Shown here: positions 46,114 to 55,091 of the stretch, piece after piece
Position numbering within the stretch: position 1 is the first letter of the stretch
Layout: the number at the start of each line of letters is the position of its first letter
From: Peribacillus sp. Bi96
GTDB lineage: Bacteria > Bacillota > Bacilli > Bacillales > DSM-1321
Reading direction: 5' to 3'
DNA: 64,000 bases
NCBI RefSeq assembly: GCF_918698115.1
Contig: NZ_CAKKLV010000005.1
Location: 62,001 to 126,000 of the forward strand
Notes under the pieces: generated by a model
Database searches by the model: none
What the model was told of the DNA's origin: nothing
Seen by the model: the letters and a program-made list of their open reading frames with translations, nothing else
Position numbers and translations under genes: made by a program

Positions 46114-47787
46114 TTACTGTTGTTTCTCTTGCTTCTCAAGGTATTGCCTCATTTTTTGAAGATACTCCGGTCCATCCATTGGATCTTTCACGATCATTTC
46201 TATAAGGCAAAGTTTTTCGGCATTCATGGTCTGAGCTTTTACGATGGCATCATCCAGTTCCCTATTCGTCTCGACTTTCGCAGTGAACGCCTCCTGGCCA
46301 AAAGCTTCGGCTAGTTTTGTATAATCCCACTCTGGTATATCGTTATATTTCTGCTTTTCGATATCGACCTTTACGTTTAGATATTTTTCTATCGTATAGC
46401 CGTTATTGTTGAGGATAAAAACTATCGGTTTGCAGCCGTTCGCAAGCATCGAGCTGATTTCCTGTGCCGTCAGCTGTATTGAGCCATCACCGGTAAACAA
46501 AAGAACACGGCGGTTTTTATCCGCTATACAAGCACCAAAGGCAGCGGGCGTCGCATACCCGATGCTCTGCCATCCTCCCTGTGCTATATATGTCGCCCCT
46601 TTTGGCAATCTAACCTGTGACATCCCATAAGAGAATGTTCCCGTTTCCGTGACCACAATGTCATTTTCCTTCAACATCTGCTGTATACGTGGATAATAGG
46701 AAGCCGCTTTTAGTAGTGCTGCTGGGTCCTCAACCATCGTGTCATACGGAAATGATATTTTTCCAACAGATTCATCCTGCCTGTAGCCAATTTCCTGCAA
46801 GGCATGTAAAATATCCTCCGCCTTGACGTTCATATAGCTGGCTGCTCCCACTTTTAAAGAGTCGGGTTGAATCTCTACCATTTTAAGAGGATTAAGCTTT
46901 GCCGTACTTTTTGAGGTATTTGTGTCAGACCAAACTGGACCAACGGCAATAACACAATCCGCCCCCTCAACGATCTCGGTTACATCCATACATCCGAAAG
47001 CTCCGCCGTATACACCAATATACTGAGGATGGCTCTCATCAAATCCACTTTTCCCCTGCATCAACGAAGCGACTGGAACATTCAACCGCTCAGCCAAATG
47101 CTGCACGGAATTCTGCAGGTGATAACGAAGTGTTTTCACGTCGACAAGCAGAACTGCTTTTTTTGCAGGCTCTAACATTCTTTTTATGTGCTCGATCGCT
47201 GACTGCAGTGCATCATCATTCGTTTTTGATTCATTTTCCGAAAGCTTGCTTTGAGAAATCACCGGTTTTGTCACGAGATCAATAGCCACTACAAGATAAA
47301 CGGGCTTTTTCTTTTCCTTCGCGATTCTGATTGCTGCCGGTATCTCCCTAGCAGCGTTTTCTGGTGTAAGAATCGCCGTATAGCTCGTGATGTGCTCATA
47401 AATCTTACGAAAAACGTCAAAATCTCCGTCCATTAACGTATGATGGGCAAGCGCCTTTTCCTTTTGCATCGTGGACTTTGGCGAGCCGACAATATGAATG
47501 AGGGGCACATTTTCACTGTTAGCACCAGCGACTGCATTACATGCGCTCATTTCACCGACACCAAATGTGGTGATCAGTGCAGATATGCCCTTCACACGGG
47601 CATATGCATCCGCCGCGTAACCAGCATTGAGTTCATTTCGTCCATTAATGAATTCGATTCCATCGTATTCTTCCAAAGTATCCAGCAATGAGAAATTATA
47701 GTCTCCAGGCACACCAAAAATCTCTGAAATGCCTTCTGCCTTCAAGCAGTCGTACAAATACTGTCCCAAGGTTCTGTTCCCTGCCAA
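46114..47787 (-). CDS. Thiamine-diphosphate 2-keto acid decarboxylase (indole/phenylpyruvate type)
   Basis: About 557 residues in three TPP-enzyme domains. FGVPGDYNFSLLD and NGRNELNAGYAADAYAR carry the Glu that activates TPP; ALAHHTLMDGDF has the HH pair of 2-keto acid decarboxylases; LLFTGDGSIQLTAQEISSMLANG-type sequence with NNNGYTIE is the Mg-TPP motif. It decarboxylates indolepyruvate, phenylpyruvate or branched-chain keto acids to aldehydes. TTG start at 47787 seven bases after aaggag; a GTG at 47796 overlaps that site. Divergent from a sigma-54 activator that may control it. Confidence 0.88.
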   Translation of the reverse strand: MAGNRTLGQYLYDCLKAEGISEIFGVPGDYNFSLLDTLEEYDGIEFINGRNELNAGYAADAYARVKGISALITTFGVGEMSACNAVAGANSENVPLIHIVGSPKSTMQKEKALAHHTLMDGDFDVFRKIYEHITSYTAILTPENAAREIPAAIRIAKEKKKPVYLVVAIDLVTKPVISQSKLSENESKTNDDALQSAIEHIKRMLEPAKKAVLLVDVKTLRYHLQNSVQHLAERLNVPVASLMQGKSGFDESHPQYIGVYGGAFGCMDVTEIVEGADCVIAVGPVWSDTNTSKSTAKLNPLKMVEIQPDSLKVGAASYMNVKAEDILHALQEIGYRQDESVGKISFPYDTMVEDPAALLKAASYYPRIQQMLKENDIVVTETGTFSYGMSQVRLPKGATYIAQGGWQSIGYATPAAFGACIADKNRRVLLFTGDGSIQLTAQEISSMLANGCKPIVFILNNNGYTIEKYLNVKVDIEKQKYNDIPEWDYTKLAEAFGQEAFTAKVETNRELDDAIVKAQTMNAEKLCLIEMIVKDPMDGPEYLQKMRQYLEKQEKQQ

Positions 47788-47866
47788 ATTAATCACTCCT
47801 TCATTCGATTCATCTCTCCTTTATTTATACCCAAACAGATATAGGTTAACCGTTTAGTTATCCATA

Positions 47867-47892
47867 TAAAAAAGGGCTGCCTTTGCAGCCCA
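47867..47892 (-). terminator. Minus-strand hairpin terminator
   Basis: gggctgc-cttt-gcagccc with a T-run on the minus strand. The only frame it could serve is a short one of about 45 codons (about 47930-48065) ending in RNLPDAEVDYGEV, which lacks a normal start and looks like a remnant. Confidence 0.6.
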
Positions 47893-48341
47893 CCTTTCAC
47901 ACCAGTAGGAACTGCAATAGTTCCTAAACTTCACCATAATCGACCTCGGCATCAGGGAGGTTCCGAAACAATATAAGAGATATATCCCTATCTCCTCGGA
48001 AGTCATCCAAAGTGACAAAAATGAAAAACCTATTGCAAAGCAAAGTAAAACCAATATCAATTTTCACTTCACTTTTTATTTTTCTATATTTCGAAAATAC
48101 GATTCTAAGCTATTCTGATGGCGGCATCGAAAGAACCACTTCAGCTCACGAAACGTCCATTTTTGTTAAGTTCATATATATAACAGTTTGACACTCCCTC
48201 CACTCGATATCCTTTCAAGGTGCTCATATGCCATATGTATGAAAAATGATTCAATTTCAAATTAAGGTATCTGAAAATTCTTGATTTATTCCTTGTTTTT
48301 GATTTATATTTGAATCACCGGAACAATGGGATAGGGGGAAA
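47893..48341. other. Divergent intergenic stretch
   Basis: Between the decarboxylase and the sigma-54 regulator. I looked for a -24/-12 promoter (TGGCA-N7-TGC) on both strands and found none that fits; the nearest, tggcatatgagcacc on the minus strand (about 48225-48240), has the wrong spacing. A short minus-strand remnant frame is noted under the terminator. Confidence 0.4.
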
Positions 48342-49754
48342 ATGATGAGTGATAAGAATGTAAAAAGAGTTTTGGAATGCATCATTAGCACTTCCAATAA
48401 CAATATTACCGTGACCGATGAAAAGGGATTCATTTTATTTACGAATCCTAACCATTGGTGGATTTATGGAATTGAACCCGACCATTATCTAGGAAAATCC
48501 GTTTACCAGCTCGAAACGGAAGGAATACTTTCACCTTCGATTTCCGCCATGGTATTGAAAGAAAAAACACCTGTCCAGATTATGCAGCAGACAAAGACGG
48601 GGAAAATCGTCATGTCGACTGCCTTTCCCATCTTTGATGATGATGGTGATTTGGTCCGTGTCGTCAGTTATGCTCAAGATCAAACTGAAATCAGGAACCT
48701 CCAGGATCAATATGGGCAATTGGAGAAAAAAATCCAAGAATACCAATCGGAGGTCGAGGAACTTAGGGAACAGGAAGAGCTGATCTATCGCAGCAAGGAA
48801 ATGCAGCAAATCGCCAATACGATACTCCGTGTTTCCAAAACGGATGCCACCGTCATGCTTCTTGGGGAATCGGGGGTTGGAAAGAGCGTCTTTGCCCGCC
48901 GACTCCATAATCAAAGTTACCGCAGCAAAGAGCCATTCATCGAAGTCAATTGCAGTACCATTCCAGAAAGTCTCTTTGAATCTGAAATGTTTGGTTATGA
49001 AGCAGGATCCTTCACCGGGGCGCAAAAGCATGGGAAGCAAGGTCTGATTGAACAGGCAGATAACGGAACTTTATTTCTGGATGAAATCGGGGAACTTCCC
49101 CTGGATATGCAAGTAAAACTATTAAATGTCCTGCAGGAGAAGACTTTTAAAAGAGTGGGCGGAAAGAAAGAGCATAAGATAGATTTCCGGCTTGTAACAG
49201 CAACCAATCAAAACCTTGAGGAAATGGTTGAAAAGGGAGCATTCAGGCTCGATTTGTATTACCGCTTAAATGTGATTCCCGTCCAAATACCGCCTTTACG
49301 GGAAAGAAAAGAAGATATTGCCATCTTAATCAATCATAATCTCGAAATCATCAACAAGAAGTACAAAACCGATAAGAAATTGCACCCTTCCACTTACGAA
49401 ATCCTGATTAAGCATAAATGGTCAGGGAACGTGCGGGAATTGGAAAATCTAATTGAACGGCTCATTTTGACCTCGGAAGACTCCATCATTTTCCCAGGCT
49501 TCCTCCCCTCCCATTTCCATGGACAAGAATCCCTGGAAAAAAAAGATGATATCCTAATGATCGATCAAATGATGGTTGAGGACCATGATCTAAAGACCGC
49601 TCTTGAACAAGTGGAAAAATGGATGATGTTGAAAGCCAGTAAACAATGTAAATCCACCTATGAAATGGCTGAATTTTTAGGGATTAGCCAGCCTTCCGTC
49701 GTTAGGAAGATGAAAAAATATAAAGATCAACTAACCATTCAGCAAGGGAACTAA
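48342..49754 (+). CDS. Sigma-54-dependent activator with PAS domain
   Basis: 470 residues: PAS-like sensor (about 8-120), coiled linker (120-150), AAA+ domain with Walker A GESGVGKS (175-182), GSFTGA loop (222-227, a Ser variant of GAFTGA that contacts sigma-54), Walker B TLFLDEIGELPL (243-254), and a C-terminal Fis/TyrR-type helix-turn-helix (YEMAEFLGISQPSVVRKMKKY). No receiver domain, so it senses a ligand, as RocR-like activators do. The nearest candidate target is the divergent decarboxylase. ATG at 48342 behind gggggaa. Terminator shared with cobT. Confidence 0.9.
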   Translation: MMSDKNVKRVLECIISTSNNNITVTDEKGFILFTNPNHWWIYGIEPDHYLGKSVYQLETEGILSPSISAMVLKEKTPVQIMQQTKTGKIVMSTAFPIFDDDGDLVRVVSYAQDQTEIRNLQDQYGQLEKKIQEYQSEVEELREQEELIYRSKEMQQIANTILRVSKTDATVMLLGESGVGKSVFARRLHNQSYRSKEPFIEVNCSTIPESLFESEMFGYEAGSFTGAQKHGKQGLIEQADNGTLFLDEIGELPLDMQVKLLNVLQEKTFKRVGGKKEHKIDFRLVTATNQNLEEMVEKGAFRLDLYYRLNVIPVQIPPLRERKEDIAILINHNLEIINKKYKTDKKLHPSTYEILIKHKWSGNVRELENLIERLILTSEDSIIFPGFLPSHFHGQESLEKKDDILMIDQMMVEDHDLKTALEQVEKWMMLKASKQCKSTYEMAEFLGISQPSVVRKMKKYKDQLTIQQGN

Positions 49755-49805
49755 AAGGCTCATTCATTCCTGTCGTGGAGCTGGAAAAGCGGATTGAAGT
49801 CTTAT

Positions 49806-49842
49806 AAAAAAAGAGACCTTCACATTGAAGGTCTCTTTTTTC
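49806..49842. terminator. Bidirectional terminator between the sigma-54 regulator and cobT
   Basis: aagagaccttc-N5-gaaggtctctt with A-run and T-run on either side, between convergent genes. Confidence 0.9.
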
Positions 49843-50889
49843 TTACTTATTTGATACACCTGCCGATTCAAATGTTGCCATCTCTTTAATGACCAATGTC
49901 GCTGCCTTTAGAATAGGGTATGCCACGGCGGCTCCTGTTCCTTCTCCAATTCTCATTCCTAAATCGAGGATCGGATTCTTACCCAGTAATTCTATGGCCG
50001 TTCTATGACCTGGTTCTGCCGATTGATGTCCAACAAACATATAATCGGCTGCACGGTCTGAAATAAGGTTGGCCAAGACAGCAGCGGTGGTCGTAATGAA
50101 TCCGTCAACAAGAATAGGTATACGGCTGTTCGCTGCAGCGAGCATGGCACCTGCCATACCTGCAATCTCGAATCCCCCGATTTTCATTAATATATTGATA
50201 GGATCATCGGGACTAGGATTTCTTAGTGAAATCGCTTTTTCAATAATTCTTTGCTTATGTAAAATACCTTCCGATTTCAATCCTGTTCCCTGTCCCACTA
50301 GTGATTCTACGCTTTTCCCGCTTACGACCGAGATGATGGCGGAACTGGCTGTCGTATTTCCGATTCCCATTTCACCAAGGATCAGGCAATTCGCTCCACG
50401 AGCAATCATTTCCTGTGCACGGTCAAATCCAATTTCAAGCGCTTGAATGACTTCTTCCCGTGTCATCGCATCTTCTTTATAAAAGTTCCTGGTTCCACGG
50501 CGGACCTTTCTTGAGGTTAATTCCGGTTCTTCGATATCTGCATCGATCCCTATATCTACAATGTCCAAGTAAGCGCCTATCGCACGGCTGAATACATTGA
50601 TGGCTGCTCCGTCATTCAAGAAATTGAGTGCCATTTGCTCTGTCACTTCTTTTGGATAAGCAGAAACTCCCTCTTCCGTTATTCCATGATCTGCTGCAAA
50701 AACGATCACTCCCGGTTTCGAAATGTCAGGAAATGCCGCTCCTGTCATCTTGGCCAATTCGATGATCCATTCTTCAAGACGTCCTAAGCTTCCCTGAGGA
50801 ACAGTCAGCGAATCAACATGGCCTTTCACTTGCCGTCCCATTTCTTCATCCAGCATCGGGATGGAGATGGGTGCTAACCCATTCGTCAT
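49843..50889 (-). CDS. cobT: Nicotinate-nucleotide:dimethylbenzimidazole phosphoribosyltransferase
   Basis: 348 residues, normal for CobT. It makes alpha-ribazole phosphate for the lower ligand of cobalamin. LTVPQGSLGRLEEWIIELAKMTG, VFAADHGITEEGVSAYPKEVTEQM, LGEMGIGNTTASSAI and the C-terminal LGMRIGEGTGAA with the general-base Glu are conserved. ATG at 50889 behind gaggggt; the frame continues to 50952 with no earlier site. No other cobalamin gene is in the window, so the gene stands alone and may serve lower-ligand salvage. Confidence 0.94.
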   Translation of the reverse strand: MTNGLAPISIPMLDEEMGRQVKGHVDSLTVPQGSLGRLEEWIIELAKMTGAAFPDISKPGVIVFAADHGITEEGVSAYPKEVTEQMALNFLNDGAAINVFSRAIGAYLDIVDIGIDADIEEPELTSRKVRRGTRNFYKEDAMTREEVIQALEIGFDRAQEMIARGANCLILGEMGIGNTTASSAIISVVSGKSVESLVGQGTGLKSEGILHKQRIIEKAISLRNPSPDDPINILMKIGGFEIAGMAGAMLAAANSRIPILVDGFITTTAAVLANLISDRAADYMFVGHQSAEPGHRTAIELLGKNPILDLGMRIGEGTGAAVAYPILKAATLVIKEMATFESAGVSNK

Positions 50890-50994
50890 ATTAACCCCTC
50901 CAAAATTCAAAATGAAAAACCTTCCCCATCGGAAAAGGTTCTTATCCATCATCTGTTATAAATATAACATCGTCCACATAATTATCTACGATTA

Positions 50995-51543
50995 TTACTT
51001 CGGCGCTCCCATTTTATTTAAAGGATAGATACGAATTTCCGCTTTGCCTACAAGTGACTGCTCAGAAATAAAACCAAATCCTCTTCCATCCCAACTATTC
51101 CTGCGATTATCCCCCATGACAAATAAAGAACCAACTGGTACCTTGGTTTTCCCAAACGAATCTTTCAGGTTGAAATTCTCCGTCAGATTTTCTCCCCTTG
51201 GAATTTCCGCTTTTTTTGTTTCCAAATACGGTTCTGTATACTTTTTCCCATTGATATATAGCACATCATCTTGCATAACTACACTGTCACCTGGTAAACC
51301 AATCACCCTTTTTATATACAACTCATCCCTGTCTGGAGCATTAAATACAACCATATCAAAACGTTCGGGCTTTCCGACTTTAGTTACTACGATCCGATCA
51401 TCGTTTTCATAAGTCGGCTCCATGGATTCACCTTTGACGGTCACTGGCGTAAATAAAAACTGTTGGCAAATAAATACGACCATTATCGCAAATAAGATAG
51501 ATTTCAACCACGAGAATACTTCACTTTTCCTATCATCCTGCAT
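50995..51543 (-). CDS. lepB: Type I signal peptidase
   Basis: 182 residues, a Gram-positive SipS/SipT type with one N-terminal membrane anchor (about 11-30). Catalytic Ser40 in GESMEPT and Lys78 in YIKRVIGLPGD form the dyad, and VMGDNRRNSWDGRGFG is box E. It cleaves signal peptides outside the membrane. ATG at 51543 with ggggaggagg upstream; a longer frame from 51564 would start before that site. It precedes cobT by about 100 bases and may be transcribed separately. Confidence 0.93.
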   Translation of the reverse strand: MQDDRKSEVFSWLKSILFAIMVVFICQQFLFTPVTVKGESMEPTYENDDRIVVTKVGKPERFDMVVFNAPDRDELYIKRVIGLPGDSVVMQDDVLYINGKKYTEPYLETKKAEIPRGENLTENFNLKDSFGKTKVPVGSLFVMGDNRRNSWDGRGFGFISEQSLVGKAEIRIYPLNKMGAPK

Positions 51544-51901
51544 GCTAGACCTCCTCCCCTCCATAGTGAACGGCTAACACTTTGAAAACCGATGATCTTT
51601 CAGAATATCGTCCAGTTTCAACTGGAAAAATTGTAACATATTCATGTACAGCTTGCGAGAATGAATCATTTTTTCATAGCTAAAGAGTCGATTTTACATG
51701 TACATGTCTGAAACAGGAAAATAGGTGGCCTTAAAAACGGCTCATGCACTTACTTGGTATCAACGAATGCTCGCTTCTTAGGATCGCTGAAAGATTATTT
51801 CCTAAGCATCCTTTTTCCATTTTATTTAATTTCCAATTATAATAGGTAAGTGGAACTTATTAACATGATTATCCATGAAAAATAAACTGTCGGAGGTAAT
51901 G
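51544..51901. other. Divergent intergenic stretch with promoter of the FMN reductase gene
   Basis: A -10 TATAAT (51838-51843) for the plus-strand gene has only a weak -35 (ttccat). A stem ttagga...tcctaa (about 51777-51803) lies upstream. The rest shows nothing I can name. Confidence 0.4.
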
Positions 51902-52450
51902 ATGATGAAAGTTGTTGCAATAGTGGGAAGTATTCGTAAAGAGTCTTATAACCTAAAGCTTGCTAAATATATTCAAACTAGATATCAAGATCGGTTTGAT
52001 CTCGAAATCTTAAACATTCGGGATCTTCCTTTCTATGACCAAGATATTGAAAATGATCCTCCTGCAGTCGTAAATGAATTTAAAAGTAAAGTGGCTGATG
52101 CAGATGCAGTCCTATGGGTAACACCTGAATACAACGGGACGATTCCAGGGGTATTGGGCAATGCCATCGATTGGTTATCGCGTGTCGATAAGGTATTGAT
52201 CGGTAAACCTTCATGGATCATGGGTGCGTCCATGGGGCAATTAGGAACAGTTAAAGCTCAATTGCATTTGCGTGAAATCTTATTTGCTCTAGGTATCTCC
52301 TCCCCACTTCTCCCTGGGAATGAAGTATACGTTGGAGCCGTGCATGATAAAATCGATAGTGACGGAAGTCTTACACATGAATCGACTGTCCAGTTCATCG
52401 ATACGGTCGTTGATAATTTCATAAACTGGTATAATCATCACACTCGATAA
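51902..52450 (+). CDS. NADPH-dependent FMN reductase-family protein
   Basis: About 182 residues with a flavodoxin-like fold: VAIVGSIRKESYNLKLAKYI is the FMN phosphate loop, WVTPEYNGTIPGVLGNAIDWLSR the flavin edge motif, and GASMGQLGTVKAQLHLREI the third. A paralogue of the yhdA product with low similarity. It could reduce quinones, chromate or azo dyes. The start is one of three consecutive ATGs (51899, 51902, 51905) behind cggagg. Terminator at 52464-52496. Confidence 0.88.
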   Translation: MMKVVAIVGSIRKESYNLKLAKYIQTRYQDRFDLEILNIRDLPFYDQDIENDPPAVVNEFKSKVADADAVLWVTPEYNGTIPGVLGNAIDWLSRVDKVLIGKPSWIMGASMGQLGTVKAQLHLREILFALGISSPLLPGNEVYVGAVHDKIDSDGSLTHESTVQFIDTVVDNFINWYNHHTR

Positions 52451-52463
52451 TCTTTTAAACAAA

Positions 52464-52496
52464 AATCCCGGCAGGAATTGATCCTGCCGGGATTAT
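52464..52496 (+). terminator. Terminator of the FMN reductase gene
   Basis: atcccggcagga-N5-tcctgccgggat then tattttaat. Confidence 0.85.
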
Positions 52497-52566
52497 TTTA
52501 ATCAAGAATCGTGAGAAGCGACCCTTTACCTCAATGGCTGATTTGCGCCTTTTCCAAGCGGATGAC

Positions 52567-53367
<801 letters not shown>

Positions 53368-54222
53368 TTAACTTTTTGCCAGTCCTAGCATAATCCCGGC
53401 TATGATGATCAAGATAATTCCAATAATGATTCCAATCAGTTGGCGTTTTGTTTTCTTCTCACGTAAAATGATGATCCCGCCGAGAGTTGAGATGACTATG
53501 CCCATTTGAGATAGGGAAAAACTCGTAGCGACTCCCACACGAGGCTGGGAAATGAATAAAAACATGTTACCTGCAGCCCATATCAATCCGGGAATGATAT
53601 TCCGAATCGCATATTTGTTAAACGGTTTATGTTTAAAAGTCAATAACAGACCGCCTATCACCATACCAATCGCTTGAGGGAACAACGCCGACCAGCCATT
53701 AACATCAAAAAGACGGGCAACGACCACATAGACCAAATAACCAAACGTCGAGATGAGGAGAATAACGATTCCTTTCTTCAAGTTGCCCTTTTTACCCTCT
53801 TTTGACTCTTTATCTTCCAATGAAGTCAGGACAATACCAATAATAATGAAAACTAAGGCCAAAACCCCTAAAATGATCGCTTTCATTGTGGACCATTCGT
53901 GAAAAACAATGACTCCGAATAAGGTGGTCGATATGAGCTGCAACCCGGTTGAGATCGGCATCGTTTTGGATACGCCCATTAAATCAATGCTCTTAAGCTG
54001 ATTAGCTTGTCCAACAGCCCAAAAAAGACCAGAGACAACCCCTACTCCAAACACCAAAAGAGACAACTTAATATCAGCAAAAATAAAAACCCCAATTGAA
54101 AAAATCAAGGCGCCAATCGTTGTACCTAATGTTTGACTATAGGGTCCCCCACCTAGTTTCACATTGAATAAAACGATGCTTCCCCAGAATAATGCCGGTA
54201 AGAGAGCTAATAATATATCCAT
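53368..54222 (-). CDS. glcU: Glucose uptake protein GlcU
   Basis: 284 residues, ten predicted membrane helices, of the GlcU/RhaT group: LLALLPALFWGSIVLFNVKLGGGPYSQTLGTTIGALIF begins the first repeat and GVVSGLFWAVGQANQLKSIDLMGVSKTMPISTG follows. It imports glucose by a PTS-independent route and feeds Gdh. ATG at 54222 with ggggg upstream; a TTG two codons earlier is less likely. A CATATTA sigma-G-like -10 lies upstream (minus strand, about 54277-54283) but the -35 is weak. Confidence 0.93.
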   Translation of the reverse strand: MDILLALLPALFWGSIVLFNVKLGGGPYSQTLGTTIGALIFSIGVFIFADIKLSLLVFGVGVVSGLFWAVGQANQLKSIDLMGVSKTMPISTGLQLISTTLFGVIVFHEWSTMKAIILGVLALVFIIIGIVLTSLEDKESKEGKKGNLKKGIVILLISTFGYLVYVVVARLFDVNGWSALFPQAIGMVIGGLLLTFKHKPFNKYAIRNIIPGLIWAAGNMFLFISQPRVGVATSFSLSQMGIVISTLGGIIILREKKTKRQLIGIIIGIILIIIAGIMLGLAKS

Positions 54223-54388
54223 CTTCAACCCCCATATGTAAGTTCAAATCCAATGCAGGAAATTTTTTGTCTTCTTTTAATATGTTCGCATTCTTTGAAT
54301 TGAGTCTTGGTAATTTTATGAAGTATCATTTTTATGAAGGGAAGATTGATTTGGATTTAGACACATCCGCCACAAATAGATTCAACAC

Positions 54389-54418
54389 AAAAAGGGCTGC
54401 CCTCGCAGCCCTTTTTGA
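54389..54418. terminator. Terminator behind the amine-oxidase-linked membrane protein gene
   Basis: aaagggctgc-cctc-gcagccctttt with T-run on the plus strand and A-run on the left, so it is usable on the minus strand for the gene ending at 54456. Confidence 0.8.
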
Positions 54419-54455
54419 TGAGTGAAAATATTATTTCTCCATGTCTCCATAGCAG

Positions 54456-55040
54456 CTATCCACCATGTTGATGATGCTGCATGTCCATTTCCGGATCATT
54501 CCCGACCTTGAAAAAATCACTTTCCCAAGCAGCCGTCGTTCCGATAATGATGATGGAGAACAAGAGAGTCAGGAAGAAAGGAGCAAGTTCCCTCAGTCTT
54601 TTTGTTGGATGTGTTTCTTTTACATCATGCCTCTTTATATTAAATGTCACAAATAATATACTGGCAAGATAAATCAGATCCATCGAAACGAGCATGAAAG
54701 TTTGTGAATCAATACGCAGCATGACCCCAAGCATAGCGCCCATCATCGCCCCCATCAGAGTTGTTGATAGAGATTCCATTACCGCAGTTAAACCGAATGG
54801 CCTTCCAATGATGAAGGCTGTTATGGCACATATTGCGATGGCTACAACAGTTAAAACCGCCAGCATGCCGGGTAACAAAAATGCCAGGATTAAACTCAAG
54901 GTTAAACTTGTCGTCATGCTTAACATCATGACCATGCATTTACCCAGGCTCGTGCCAATATTACCTTTATTCCGATTGGCTTTTTTGGAAAAATAAAACG
55001 TATATGCCCCGACTATGATAAAACTGGTAAGCAGCATCAT
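54456..55040 (-). CDS. Integral membrane protein with a His-rich tail, next to the copper amine oxidase
   Basis: 194 residues with about five or six hydrophobic segments and a glycine/methionine-rich stretch (LMGAMMGAMLGVMLRI). The C terminus is soluble and ends MDMQHHQHGG, a plausible metal-binding tail. I do not recognise the family. It starts about 50 bases behind the amine oxidase gene on the same strand, with gggg eight to ten bases before the ATG. A role in copper supply to the oxidase is only suggested by the tail and the position. Confidence 0.7.
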   Translation of the reverse strand: MMLLTSFIIVGAYTFYFSKKANRNKGNIGTSLGKCMVMMLSMTTSLTLSLILAFLLPGMLAVLTVVAIAICAITAFIIGRPFGLTAVMESLSTTLMGAMMGAMLGVMLRIDSQTFMLVSMDLIYLASILFVTFNIKRHDVKETHPTKRLRELAPFFLTLLFSIIIIGTTAAWESDFFKVGNDPEMDMQHHQHGG

Positions 55041-55091
55041 TTGATTCGCTCCCCTTCTAGTAAGAGCTATTTTTGTGAGACGGCCGATTCT

